Origin: Domibacillus iocasae
GTDB taxonomy: Bacteria; Bacillota; Bacilli; Bacillales; Domibacillaceae
Direction of reading: 5' to 3'
DNA: 64,000 nt
Assembly (NCBI RefSeq): GCF_001750285.1
Contig: NZ_MAMP01000022.1
Location: forward strand, 124,001 to 188,000
The position numbers and the translations under genes were made by a program. Below the pieces are notes generated by a model, which saw only the letters and a list, made by a program, of their open reading frames with translations, did not search any database and was not told where the DNA came from. Below are positions 46,468 to 55,570 of this stretch, in pieces. Each line of letters begins with the position of its first letter. Position 1 is the first letter of the stretch.

Positions 46468-48093
46468 ATGAACAAGCATCTAAAGAATGAAAATGGCATG
46501 GCATTGATTACCGTGTTGCTCGTGTTGACGATTTTCACTGTTCTGGGCATGGGCATTCTTTCTCTTTCCTTAAACAATTTCACCACAGGACGGTATGAAG
46601 TGGAAGATGAGGCCGTGTATTATATTGCAGAAGCCGGCATTAATGCGGCGATTCTTGATATACGAAAACGCGAGCAATCTGTTTTATCGGCGCCGCTAGA
46701 AGAAGATGAAACAGAGTACCAAAGAGTTATTGACATGATGACCCAGTTGGCCGAGGAGTATAAAGGTCAGCTGTTTATGACGCTGTCTTCTGACAAGGGC
46801 ATATTTGACAATGACTACGGAGAAACGGAAGCTGCTGTTCTCATTAAAACGTCGGATGAAAGCAATGCCTTTGAAATTATTTCAACAGGAACCATTGAAA
46901 ATGGTCGACGTACGGTGGAAAGAACACTAAGTAATAAGATTACGATTATGCCTTTAGGAGATTCGTCTGGCGGTGGGTCTGACGGTGGATCCGGAAGTGA
47001 TGGAGGAAGTGGAGGCAGCGGTGGAGATGGAAGTACAAGCGCTCCCCCAGTTATCCCCGGCAGCTCTGCTGTTTTTACAAAATCCTCTATTCTATTAGAG
47101 CAAGGGGCGAAAATTAATGGAAATGTCGGCATCAACGATAGTAACGGCAGTATTGTGCTAAAAGGTGGTGCATCCATTGACGGTACGGTATTCGTTCCGG
47201 CTTCATTCGATCAAGACTCTGCTGAATTACCCGGAAATAAGATTCCCCCGATGGTTGAGTATGATGGAGAAGTCAGCTTTTTAGAGCCTTCTTTCCCCCT
47301 AATTCCGTCTGTTCCGCAGGCATCCAATATGACTGCTTCAAATGGAAGCCATTCGTATAAGGTCGTGCAGGATGGTATATTTAGGTCGGATAACTGGATT
47401 TCAAACAATTATAAATTAAACATGACAAGCGATTTATCCTTTAAAGAAATAAGCTTAGATCAAAACAATCAGGTTACCATTGATGTTGGTAATGAAGACC
47501 GCGTGATCGTCGTGAAAGACATGAACTTGCTAAATGGTCATATTTCCATTGCAGGAAGCGGGAGCTTAACGATGTATGTGACAGGAAAGATTAATATGGG
47601 GAACTCATCTAGTTCAATAGGAAGCAAAAGCAACTCAGACAAATTGATGATTTACTTGCAAGGTTCAAGCATGCCGAAAACGGTCGAGATGAAAGGGGGG
47701 CAAGATATATACGGCTCTCTTATAGCAGAAAATGCGAATTTAAAGTTTGGCAATGGCTCAGGCTTTCAAGGAAATATTTACACAGGCGGCAAAAGTGTTG
47801 TATTAAATGGCGGGTCCAAAACTGAATCATCGGTTATTTATGCGCCCAATGCAGATGTGCGTTTAGAAAACGGTGCAAAAGTGAAAGGCGCTATTATCGC
47901 GAACTCTTATTTTGGCGATGGAGGATCTATGGTGGAGTTCGGTGTGTATAATTTTGATTGGCTCAGCTTCCCGGGTGGAGAAGTTGAGCCAGAGCCGGAA
48001 GATCCAGAAGAGCCGGGTGATCCAGTCGACCATGGCTCTAAATACATTATAGAAGATAAGACGAAAGAAATTAGTTCACCGGGAGGAGGATGA
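46468..48093 (+). CDS. PilX-like N terminus fused to a beta-helical surface domain
   Basis: 541 residues. N terminus MNKHLKNENGMALITVLLVLTIFTVLGMGIL is the PilX pattern (hydrophobic helix, no Glu+5). Residues about 30-165 are a small PilX-like domain; about 168-188 is a Gly/Ser linker (SSGGGSDGGSGSDGGSGGSG). From about 205 to 510 there are short repeated turns (GNVGINDSNGSIVLKGGASIDGTV, SLIAENANLKFGNGSGFQGNIYTGG) predicted to form a polymer-forming, bactofilin-like beta helix. The tail is PE-rich (EVEPEPEDPEEPGDP). Probably a surface or tip subunit of the pilus. Confidence 0.75.
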   Translation: MNKHLKNENGMALITVLLVLTIFTVLGMGILSLSLNNFTTGRYEVEDEAVYYIAEAGINAAILDIRKREQSVLSAPLEEDETEYQRVIDMMTQLAEEYKGQLFMTLSSDKGIFDNDYGETEAAVLIKTSDESNAFEIISTGTIENGRRTVERTLSNKITIMPLGDSSGGGSDGGSGSDGGSGGSGGDGSTSAPPVIPGSSAVFTKSSILLEQGAKINGNVGINDSNGSIVLKGGASIDGTVFVPASFDQDSAELPGNKIPPMVEYDGEVSFLEPSFPLIPSVPQASNMTASNGSHSYKVVQDGIFRSDNWISNNYKLNMTSDLSFKEISLDQNNQVTIDVGNEDRVIVVKDMNLLNGHISIAGSGSLTMYVTGKINMGNSSSSIGSKSNSDKLMIYLQGSSMPKTVEMKGGQDIYGSLIAENANLKFGNGSGFQGNIYTGGKSVVLNGGSKTESSVIYAPNADVRLENGAKVKGAIIANSYFGDGGSMVEFGVYNFDWLSFPGGEVEPEPEDPEEPGDPVDHGSKYIIEDKTKEISSPGGG

Positions 48094-48096
48094 TGA

Positions 48097-48831
48097 ATGA
48101 GCAGCGTTATTTTATTTTTTATTTCATTTTTGCTTGTCAGCATTCTCATGCCCCTGTTCCCCCTTGATTTGTCAAGAAAGGGGAACATTGCTCTAGCCGC
48201 TTCTGCTGCTTTTTTAGGCGCATTTCTTTTATTCACCGAACCGCTGTTTTCGTTTTGGCAGTCAGCTCTCATTTATCTTTTACTTGCGAGTGTGGTGTCT
48301 TATGTAGTGGGTATTTATGGCTTTCCGAAATGGACTGTTGAAGGCGCTTATTTAAAAAACAAGGATCAAAACGCAGAGCCGTTTGCTGAAGAAGCAGACT
48401 TAACAGAGAAAGATGAACAGGTTATATCAGAACCGGCAGTCGAACAAAACCCAATCAATGAAGAGATTCTTGTGGTTGATGAACAGGTGTATCAGCCGGT
48501 AGAGAAATCAATTCAGCCTAAACTGGATCTGGACGAATGGGAACCGGAATCTGTGAGGCCGGTTGAGGATGAGCCGCTTGAGGTAATGGAGAAAGAGTCG
48601 CAAAAAGATCATCTTTTTGATGAGGATGAGTACATAACGGCTTTATACAGCGACGAAGAAGAATGGAATGACTCCATGCCGGAAGATAAAATAGCTGAAA
48701 ACGGACAAAGTGATTATTTGGCAGAGTTGTTACGTGAAATGGAAGAAGCGGAAACACAGCAGAAAGATGAAATGGATGAACTTCCGTTACTAGATTTAGA
48801 GAATTCTAAAAAACGCACGGATATAGAGTAA
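48097..48831 (+). CDS. Membrane protein with long acidic cytoplasmic tail
   Basis: 244 residues. Three hydrophobic segments within the first 82 residues, then a 160-residue strongly acidic, low-complexity tail rich in Glu, Asp and Pro, with a short helix near the end (DYLAELLREMEEAETQQ). Not recognised. Embedded in the pilus operon four bases after the PilX-like gene, so a role in pilus assembly is inferred from position only. Confidence 0.7.
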   Translation: MSSVILFFISFLLVSILMPLFPLDLSRKGNIALAASAAFLGAFLLFTEPLFSFWQSALIYLLLASVVSYVVGIYGFPKWTVEGAYLKNKDQNAEPFAEEADLTEKDEQVISEPAVEQNPINEEILVVDEQVYQPVEKSIQPKLDLDEWEPESVRPVEDEPLEVMEKESQKDHLFDEDEYITALYSDEEEWNDSMPEDKIAENGQSDYLAELLREMEEAETQQKDEMDELPLLDLENSKKRTDIE

Positions 48832-48868
48832 GCATCAGTCCGGGAATGGCAGATTGGAGTATGACATC

Positions 48869-50299
48869 ATGAGAAAAAAGAATGTTTTGAAAGCGGCCAT
48901 TCCGATTGTGCTGTTTTCTCTTTTTATCTTCAGCTTTGCCTATTATGGTGGCCGTTTTTATGAGCAGCTTTTTCAGTCGGACGAGCCCTATGATAAAGGG
49001 ACGGTGATCGGTCCTGAATCTGTAGCTGGCATGACAGAGACAGAAGCGGCGCGCTATCTCACCTCTCAAGTGGAAGAGTGGCGGACAAAGTCGGCTGTTA
49101 CGCTCCGCTACATGGAAAAAGAAGCGGACATGAATGGAAATTTAATTGAATTTCAAACAGCAAAATCTATTTCGGATGCAGTGGATGGCCGCGAGAACAA
49201 TTTGTATGCGGATGTATCGAATCAGCTGCTGTTGGCCGAGCTGGAGAGCCAGTTTCCGGGCCATTCATGGGACAAGACCGATGTCGAACTGCTGGCATCG
49301 GACTTGTCAGATATCGGCAGTCATTTTCAAACAGGAGATATAACGGTTGATTTGTCCGCATATGAGCCGAAAGAAAGCCGACAGGAAATCGTAGCGAAAG
49401 TATCTATGGCGGAAGCGTCATCCGTGCTCCAGTCGTTTGTGGAACAAAATCCGTCCATTTTGATCCCGGCATCCGGCATCGTTTCGTTTAACGAGTGGAT
49501 GATCGGAACGAATGATCAGTCACTCGATGAAAAAAGCATCGGGCTGCTTTCTTCATCGTTATACCAGCTTGTGCTCCAAACGAATTTTGCTGTTTTGGAA
49601 AAAAATCAAAGCACGTCGCTGCCCGATTATATCCCGCTCGGCTTTGAAGCAAAAGTAAGTATGAGCGGCAAACAGGATTTCGTTTTTCGTAATGAGAACC
49701 AGGCTGGCTACACGGCTGAATGGAGTGTTTCCGGCGGCCGGCTGAACGGCGTGATTAAAGGAGTGCCTTTTTATTACGATTATGAGCCTGTTTTGAAAAA
49801 CAAGGAGACCATTCAGCCTAAAACAATTCTTCAGTTCAGTCCATCTCTCGAATATGGGAAAGTACGGCTTGAGCGGATGGGAAGTACCGGGCAAATGGCC
49901 GATGCATATCGAGTGGTAAAAGAAAGAACGGTGACGTTAAGAGAAGAACAGATTGCCGCCGATTTTTATCCGCCTGTCCATACAATTGAATTACACAGCT
50001 CGAAAGAAGAGCCTGTATTGTCCAATGAAGGGAATGCGCCAAACGGAGGCAGCGGGACTTCTTCCAATTCTGTGAACAATGGAACAGCCGACGGAAACGG
50101 TTCGACTGGCTCCATAGACAGCGGAACGCAAAGCGGAGACGTGAACGAAAATCCAGCTAGTGGAGATGATGGGAATGCGGCAGATAACGAAGGTTCCGGT
50201 TCAGTAAATAATCCGCCGGACAGCGGAAGCGGAACAAGTAATAATGGCAGCGGACAGTCAGGCGAAACAGTGTATGAAGATTTTGAAGGAAAACATTAA
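48869..50299 (+). CDS. VanW-like membrane-anchored protein with Gly/Ser/Asn-rich tail
   Basis: 476 residues. One N-terminal membrane anchor (about 8-28). An extracellular region has TETEAARYLTSQVEEW, like the domains before VanW. A VanW-like core spans about 200-330: VSFNEWMIG, SSSLYQLVLQTNFAVLE, LPDYIPLGFEAKVSMSGKQDFVFRN, GRLNGVIKG. The usual GGGxCQ centre of VanW proteins is missing. The last 95 residues are disordered Gly/Ser/Asn repeats. VanW proteins accompany pilus loci in Gram-positives; function unknown. Confidence 0.75.
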   Translation: MRKKNVLKAAIPIVLFSLFIFSFAYYGGRFYEQLFQSDEPYDKGTVIGPESVAGMTETEAARYLTSQVEEWRTKSAVTLRYMEKEADMNGNLIEFQTAKSISDAVDGRENNLYADVSNQLLLAELESQFPGHSWDKTDVELLASDLSDIGSHFQTGDITVDLSAYEPKESRQEIVAKVSMAEASSVLQSFVEQNPSILIPASGIVSFNEWMIGTNDQSLDEKSIGLLSSSLYQLVLQTNFAVLEKNQSTSLPDYIPLGFEAKVSMSGKQDFVFRNENQAGYTAEWSVSGGRLNGVIKGVPFYYDYEPVLKNKETIQPKTILQFSPSLEYGKVRLERMGSTGQMADAYRVVKERTVTLREEQIAADFYPPVHTIELHSSKEEPVLSNEGNAPNGGSGTSSNSVNNGTADGNGSTGSIDSGTQSGDVNENPASGDDGNAADNEGSGSVNNPPDSGSGTSNNGSGQSGETVYEDFEGKH

Positions 50300-50317
50300 C
50301 GAATCAGGTGAGGCGAA

Positions 50318-51976
50318 ATGAGAACGCAGCGAAAAAGACTGGGCGACTTGCTTGTTGAATCCGGATTGCTTACGAACGAGCAGCTTGAAACGACACTTTC
50401 TGAAAAGCCCCTGGATCAAAAGCTCGGTGACGCTTTGTTGCACCGTGGCTATATTACCGAACTTCAGCTTATTGAAGTGCTTGAATTCCAGCTTGGGATT
50501 CCCCATGTCAGCTTATACCGGTATCCGATTGATCCGAAGCTTTTAACGGTTATTCCGAAAGAACTGGCGAAACAAAATTTAATGATGCCATTAAAAAAAG
50601 AAGACAGCCGCTTATTTGTCGCAATGGCGGACCCGATGGATTATTATGCTATTGAGGATTTACGTTTGTCGACGGGATTTGACATCGAGACATCAATCGC
50701 TACGAAAGATGACATTATCCGTACGATTAATAAATACTATGATGTAGATGATTCTTTTGAAGAAATGATGCAGGATGATGCACAGCAGGAAGCAGAAGAA
50801 GAGCCGGAGATCAATGATGATTCACCGGTTGTCCGGCTTGTGAACCGGATTTTGTCCCATGCAATTGCTGAAAAAGCCAGCGATATTCATATTGACCCTC
50901 ATGAAACGAAAGTGATGGTCCGTGTGCGGATTGACGGCATTCTTCGGGTGGAACGCCAGCTGCCGAAACATATGCAAGGAATGCTGACGGCGCGCATTAA
51001 GATTTTAGCTAATATGGATATTACTGAGCACCGCATGCCACAGGACGGACGTATTAAAACGAACGTCGAATTCCGTCCGGTTGATTTGCGTGTCTCTACG
51101 CTGCCGACCATTTACGGGGAAAAAATTGTTATGCGTGTCCTGGATTTAAGCAGTTCACTCAATGACTTATCACAGCTCGGATTTAACAAAGTGAATTATC
51201 AACGAGTAGAAAAGCTGCTAAGCCGTCCAAATGGCATTGTTCTTATTACGGGCCCGACCGGATCGGGAAAATCGTCGACACTGTATGCCGGGCTGAACAA
51301 ATTGAACACGGAAGAGATGAATATTATTACGATAGAAGATCCGGTGGAATATCAGCTTGAAGGCGTCAATCAAATTCAAGTGAATTCAAATGTCGGGCTT
51401 ACATTTGCCTCCGGTCTCCGGTCTATTTTACGGCAGGATCCGAACGTTATTATGATTGGTGAGATTCGTGACAAAGAAACAGCAGAAATTGCGATCCGCG
51501 CGTCATTGACAGGGCACCTCGTTTTAAGTACGCTTCATACGAATGATTCACTTTCGAGCTTAACCCGGCTGATCGACATGGGCATTGAACCGTTTTTAGT
51601 GGCGTCTTCCTTATCCGGTGTCGTATCGCAGCGTCTCGTCCGTAAAGTGTGCCGTGACTGCGCGGTTGAAGAAGAGCCGGTAAAAAGAGAGATTGACATA
51701 TTTGCGAAACGGGGCCTGAGTATTCACCATGTAAAAAGAGGGCGGGGCTGTGCTTCCTGCAATATGACCGGCTATAAAGGGCGGATTGCGCTTCATGAAG
51801 TGCTGACCATGACAGAAGAAATGAAAAAAATCATTTTAAACGATGAACCATATTCAACATTAAAAGAAACAGCGCAAAAGCAAAAAACCATTTTTCTTCT
51901 TGACGATGGCCTGCTGAAAATACGCCAGGGCATTACGACAACAGAGGAAGTATTGCGCGCTGTGCTGGTGGAGTAG
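50318..51976 (+). CDS. pilB: Type IV pilus extension ATPase PilB
   Basis: 552 residues. N-terminal MshEN/GSPII_E_N domain (GDLLVESGLLTNEQLETTL, repeated half-site to about 150). Hexameric ATPase with Walker A GPTGSGKSS near 312, Asp box EDPVEYQ, Walker B region MIGEIRDKETAEIA and His box LSTLHTNDS. A zinc tetracysteine (CRDC ... CASC) is near 445-487, typical of PilB/GspE. Powers pilin polymerisation through PilC. Confidence 0.95.
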   Translation: MRTQRKRLGDLLVESGLLTNEQLETTLSEKPLDQKLGDALLHRGYITELQLIEVLEFQLGIPHVSLYRYPIDPKLLTVIPKELAKQNLMMPLKKEDSRLFVAMADPMDYYAIEDLRLSTGFDIETSIATKDDIIRTINKYYDVDDSFEEMMQDDAQQEAEEEPEINDDSPVVRLVNRILSHAIAEKASDIHIDPHETKVMVRVRIDGILRVERQLPKHMQGMLTARIKILANMDITEHRMPQDGRIKTNVEFRPVDLRVSTLPTIYGEKIVMRVLDLSSSLNDLSQLGFNKVNYQRVEKLLSRPNGIVLITGPTGSGKSSTLYAGLNKLNTEEMNIITIEDPVEYQLEGVNQIQVNSNVGLTFASGLRSILRQDPNVIMIGEIRDKETAEIAIRASLTGHLVLSTLHTNDSLSSLTRLIDMGIEPFLVASSLSGVVSQRLVRKVCRDCAVEEEPVKREIDIFAKRGLSIHHVKRGRGCASCNMTGYKGRIALHEVLTMTEEMKKIILNDEPYSTLKETAQKQKTIFLLDDGLLKIRQGITTTEEVLRAVLVE

Positions 51977-53035
51977 GTGATGATGATGAAAGAAAAATTA
52001 GAGAATTTACTGCGGGCCGCTTATGAACTGAATGCGTCCGATATTCATTTGACGGTTGGAACGGCGCCTGTTTTCCGTATCCACGGCGATTTAAAACGGT
52101 ATGGAAAAGAACCGTTAAGACCGGAAGACACAGAAAAAATGGCTAAATCCATCGTGCCGTCATCACTTTGGGCTGGATTTGAAGAAAAAGGGGAGCTGGA
52201 TTTTTCATATGGCATTCCGAAAGTATCCAGGTTCCGGATCAATGTCTTTTACCAGCGCAGCTGTGTATCGCTGGCGATCCGGCTTATTCCGGCTGACATT
52301 CCGTCGCTTGAGCAGCTTCATATGCCGGCGGTTATTAAAACAGTGGCGCGCCGCCCGACCGGACTCGTCCTCGTCACAGGGCCGACGGGAAGCGGAAAGT
52401 CAACGACACTTGCCAGCATGATTGATTATTTGAATCAGGAAACGAAAAAGCACATTATTACACTCGAAGACCCGATTGAATATTTGCATAAACATGGAAA
52501 GTGCATTATCGATCAGCGCGAAGTCGGGTTTGATACGAAAAACTTCGCTAATGGGCTGCGTGCTTCATTGCGTCAGGACCCCGATGTCATTCTCGTCGGG
52601 GAGATGCGGGACCTTGAAACGATTCAGACAGCTATTACAGCGGCTGAAACAGGCCACCTTGTGCTTGCCACGCTTCATACGTCCAGCGCACCGTCAACAA
52701 TCGAACGCATCATTGATGTTTTTCCGGCAGAGCAGCAGCCGCAAGTCCGGACTCAGCTTGCTTCTGTTTTATCAGCGGTCATTTCACAGCGGCTGTTTCC
52801 GACGGCTGACTTAAAAGGACGCAGAGCGGCAGTAGAAGTGCTGCTAAATAATGCGGCCGTTTCCAACTTGATCCGGTCTGAAAAAGTCCATCAAATTGTC
52901 AATGTGATGCAGACTTCCAAATCAGCGGGCATGCAGCTGATGGCTGACCATGCCCAGCTTCTTGTGGAGCAGGGCGCGGTATCAAGAGAAGACCTGCTTC
53001 CTTATTTAAGAGAGCGTGAACGCGGCAATGGCTAG
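51977..53035 (+). CDS. pilT: Type IV pilus retraction ATPase PilT
   Basis: 352 residues. PAS-like N domain (ASDIHLTVGTAPVFRIHGDL), Walker A GPTGSGKST near residue 135, EDPIEYLHKH, VGEMRDLETIQTAITAAETGH and LHTSSAPSTIERIIDVF with the AIRNLIRE-like C helix as NLIRSEKVHQI. No tetracysteine, which separates it from PilB. Implies retractile pili (twitching, DNA uptake). Several adjacent ATG codons at the start; GTG 51977 gives the longest form. Confidence 0.94.
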   Translation: MMMMKEKLENLLRAAYELNASDIHLTVGTAPVFRIHGDLKRYGKEPLRPEDTEKMAKSIVPSSLWAGFEEKGELDFSYGIPKVSRFRINVFYQRSCVSLAIRLIPADIPSLEQLHMPAVIKTVARRPTGLVLVTGPTGSGKSTTLASMIDYLNQETKKHIITLEDPIEYLHKHGKCIIDQREVGFDTKNFANGLRASLRQDPDVILVGEMRDLETIQTAITAAETGHLVLATLHTSSAPSTIERIIDVFPAEQQPQVRTQLASVLSAVISQRLFPTADLKGRRAAVEVLLNNAAVSNLIRSEKVHQIVNVMQTSKSAGMQLMADHAQLLVEQGAVSREDLLPYLRERERGNG

Positions 53036-54233
53036 ATTTGCGTATAAAGGACGCAGTCGAAAAGGAGCGGAAAAAGGGAAAGTAACCGCTGACACAAAAC
53101 GGGCTGCCTTAATGAAACTTCAGCAAAACAATATTCGTGTAACGGAAATTGTGGAACTGGAAGAAACCATGTTAACACGGGACCTTACAATTGGAAACCC
53201 GGTAAAGCTGGATCATCTCGTCATTTTTTTGCGCCAGTTTTCCGTGTTGCTGCAGGCGGGTGTTCCTGTCGCTGCTGCTACGTCTATTTTGACGAAGCAG
53301 ACGGAAAGCAAGGCACTGAAAAAAGCACTGGTGAGCGTGGAGTCGGAACTGAGGGAAGGACGGCCGCTCTCAGACGCGGCATCCCGGCAGCGAAACATTT
53401 TTGAACCGTTATTTATTAACATGCTGCGGGCCGGGGAAGCAATGGGAAATTTAGATGAAACGTTTAACGATTTGGCGAATCATTATGAACGGCAGTACCG
53501 GACACGTCAAAAAGTGATTTCCGCGCTGACGTATCCGATCGCAGTTGGCATCATTGCGGTTATTGTTGTCATCTTTTTATTAGTCGCGGTCGTACCGTCT
53601 TTTGTCAATATGTTCGCTGATTTTGGCGGTGAACTGCCGGCCATAACTCTTTTTGTCATTAACGCAAGTGAATGGATGCAGTCTTATTGGCTTCTTATTC
53701 TCCTTTTTCTCGCACTCTTGGGCGGGGGAATCGGGCTGTTGCGGCGTCATAAAAAAACGAAATATTATTACGATTACGCAATGATGAAAATGCCGGTTTT
53801 CGGCTCGCTCATTCAAAAGGCGGCACTGGCAAGGCTGACACGGACGCTGAGTTCTCTTTTCTCCAATTCAGTGCCCATTTTGCAGGCGTTGGAAATGGTG
53901 GAAGAAGTAGTAGGAAATGACGTCATTGGCGAAGTCATTGTCGAGTCGCGGCAGGCGCTTGAAACAGGCGAATCGCTTACCGGACCGATGAAACGGCACT
54001 GGGCATTTCCTCCGCTCGTATCGAACATGATTGCCATCGGGGAAGAAACAGGCTCGCTTGACGCGATGCTGTCAAAAGTGGCCGACTTTTACGAGCAGGA
54101 AGTAGAAGCGGTAACAGATAGGCTCAAATCTCTTATTGAACCGCTCATGATTGTGTTTCTGGCTGGTGTCGTCGGAGTAATTGTCGCGGCCATTATGGTA
54201 CCGATGTTTGAGATCTTTAATACTATTCAATAA
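53028..54233 (+). CDS. pilC: Type IV pilus inner-membrane platform protein PilC
   Basis: About 401 residues with the two GspF domains (about 70-195 and 275-400): VIFLRQFSVLLQAGVPVAAA, MLRAGEAMGNLDETF, then KAALARLTRTLSSLFSNSVPILQALE and MIAIGEETGSLDAML. Three membrane spans at about 165-190, 220-240 and 375-398. ATG at 53028 lies inside the pilT 3' end. Confidence 0.95.
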   Translation: MARFAYKGRSRKGAEKGKVTADTKRAALMKLQQNNIRVTEIVELEETMLTRDLTIGNPVKLDHLVIFLRQFSVLLQAGVPVAAATSILTKQTESKALKKALVSVESELREGRPLSDAASRQRNIFEPLFINMLRAGEAMGNLDETFNDLANHYERQYRTRQKVISALTYPIAVGIIAVIVVIFLLVAVVPSFVNMFADFGGELPAITLFVINASEWMQSYWLLILLFLALLGGGIGLLRRHKKTKYYYDYAMMKMPVFGSLIQKAALARLTRTLSSLFSNSVPILQALEMVEEVVGNDVIGEVIVESRQALETGESLTGPMKRHWAFPPLVSNMIAIGEETGSLDAMLSKVADFYEQEVEAVTDRLKSLIEPLMIVFLAGVVGVIVAAIMVPMFEIFNTIQ

Positions 54234-54251
54234 GCAGCCGCGAGATGGAAA

Positions 54252-54306
54252 TTGTCGGATCTTTTTAATAGTCTTATAGAATTAGAGATGTTTACAAGGT
54301 TATAAT
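54252..54306 (+). promoter_or_regulatory. Possible internal promoter before the major pilin
   Basis: TTGTCG (54252-54257), 17-base spacer, TATAGA (54275-54280); a second TATAAT lies at 54301-54306 without a clear -35. The 120-base gap between pilC and the pilin gene fits extra transcription of an abundant subunit. Confidence 0.5.
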
Positions 54307-54356
54307 AAGTGGAAGAAACGAATAGGGATATTAACCTATTAAAAGGAGGAAAAAAG

Positions 54357-54806
54357 ATGTTTAAGAAAATGAAAAGTGCGCTTAAAAATGAAAAAGGACT
54401 CACATTAATTGAGTTGCTCGCCGTTGTTGTTATTCTCGGTATTATTGCAGCGATCGCCGTACCTTCCATTGGCGGCTTAATTGACAACACGAAAAAAGAT
54501 GCGCATGTCGCGAATGCGACACAGATGATTAACTCGGCAAAAACATATGTGGCGGGGAATGCGAATTCATCAAAATTGGATACGCAGTTAACCCTTAAAG
54601 AAATGATAGAGGATGGTTATATTGACACAATGGAAGATCCTGACGGCGGAAACTATAACGACACATATTCATTTGTTGATATTGCTAAAAATGGTAATTC
54701 TTATACGTACAAAGTTACACTATCAAATGGGGATGCTAAGAGAAAGATTACTGCACGGACACTAGAGCAGTTAGATAGAGATACAGTAGGCGGCGGGACT
54801 CCATAA
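54357..54806 (+). CDS. pilA: Major type IV pilin
   Basis: 149 residues. Leader MFKKMKSALKNEKG, cut after Gly, then LTLIELLAVVVILGIIAAIA with Glu+5, the longest and most canonical pilin helix in the locus. C-terminal domain with an acidic loop EDPDGGNYNDTYSF and no cysteines, so fold closure is by other means, as in ComGC-type pilins. The strong site AAAAGGAGG at ATG 54357 favours high expression; upstream in-frame codons lack one. Confidence 0.92.
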   Translation: MFKKMKSALKNEKGLTLIELLAVVVILGIIAAIAVPSIGGLIDNTKKDAHVANATQMINSAKTYVAGNANSSKLDTQLTLKEMIEDGYIDTMEDPDGGNYNDTYSFVDIAKNGNSYTYKVTLSNGDAKRKITARTLEQLDRDTVGGGTP

Positions 54807-54812
54807 ATTACT

Positions 54813-55559
54813 ATGATCTGTATAATTATTTTCTTATATGGACTTATCCTCGGCTCGTTTTACAACGTCGTCGGTCTTCGGGTTCCGGCCGGAAAATCAA
54901 TTGTGGCTCCGCGCAGCACCTGCTCGCTGTGCGGCCATCAGTTGACCGCGCGGGATCTTGTACCTGTGTTTTCATACATATTGTTAAGAGGGAAATGCCG
55001 CAAGTGCGGCGTAGACATTTCACCACTTTATCCTGTAACAGAGCTGTTGACGGCACTGTTCTTTTTGTATTCCTACGTTTTATATGGCTGGACGTGGACA
55101 TTTGCGGCCGCTGTTCTTCTCGTTTCGATGATGATGATTCTTGTCGTTTCCGACCTTGCCTACATGCTCATTCCAGATAAAATCCTGCTGTTTTTTGCGG
55201 TGCTTTTTCTTATCCTCCGCTTGATTGACCCGCTTCAGCCGTGGTGGAATTCTATCATCGGAGCAGCAGCGGGATTCTTTCTTCTTCTCGCGGTCGCAAT
55301 TGTATCAAAAGGCGGAATGGGCGGCGGGGACATTAAGCTTTTTGGCCTGCTCGGATTTGTCTTCGGGACGAAGCTTGTTTTGCTTACGTTTTTTCTTTCT
55401 TGTCTTTTTGGCGCTATGGTCGGCCTATTTCTTTTATTTTTTGGTATAGTAAAGAAAGGAAAGCCGATGCCGTTCGGACCGTTTATCGCAATGGGCGCGT
55501 TTGCCGCTTTTTTCCACGGTGCGGATTTGATTGGCTGGTACGTGCAGTTTTTTAAATAA
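54813..55559 (+). CDS. pilD: Prepilin peptidase / N-methyltransferase
   Basis: 248 residues, seven to eight membrane spans. N-terminal domain with two CxxC pairs (CSLCGH, CRKCGV) for zinc; aspartyl protease motifs in VSDLAYMLIPD and GMGGGDIKLFG. Removes prepilin leaders and methylates the new N terminus. At the chromosomal place of comC (between folC and spoIIB), so it likely also processes ComG pseudopilins. Confidence 0.95.
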   Translation: MICIIIFLYGLILGSFYNVVGLRVPAGKSIVAPRSTCSLCGHQLTARDLVPVFSYILLRGKCRKCGVDISPLYPVTELLTALFFLYSYVLYGWTWTFAAAVLLVSMMMILVVSDLAYMLIPDKILLFFAVLFLILRLIDPLQPWWNSIIGAAAGFFLLLAVAIVSKGGMGGGDIKLFGLLGFVFGTKLVLLTFFLSCLFGAMVGLFLLFFGIVKKGKPMPFGPFIAMGAFAAFFHGADLIGWYVQFFK

Positions 55560-55570
55560 GGAGCATGTTT

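Noticed and set aside
46960-47040. CRISPR-like repetition
   Set aside because: It is Gly/Ser-codon repetition inside the PilX-like gene linker; no spacer structure anywhere in the window.
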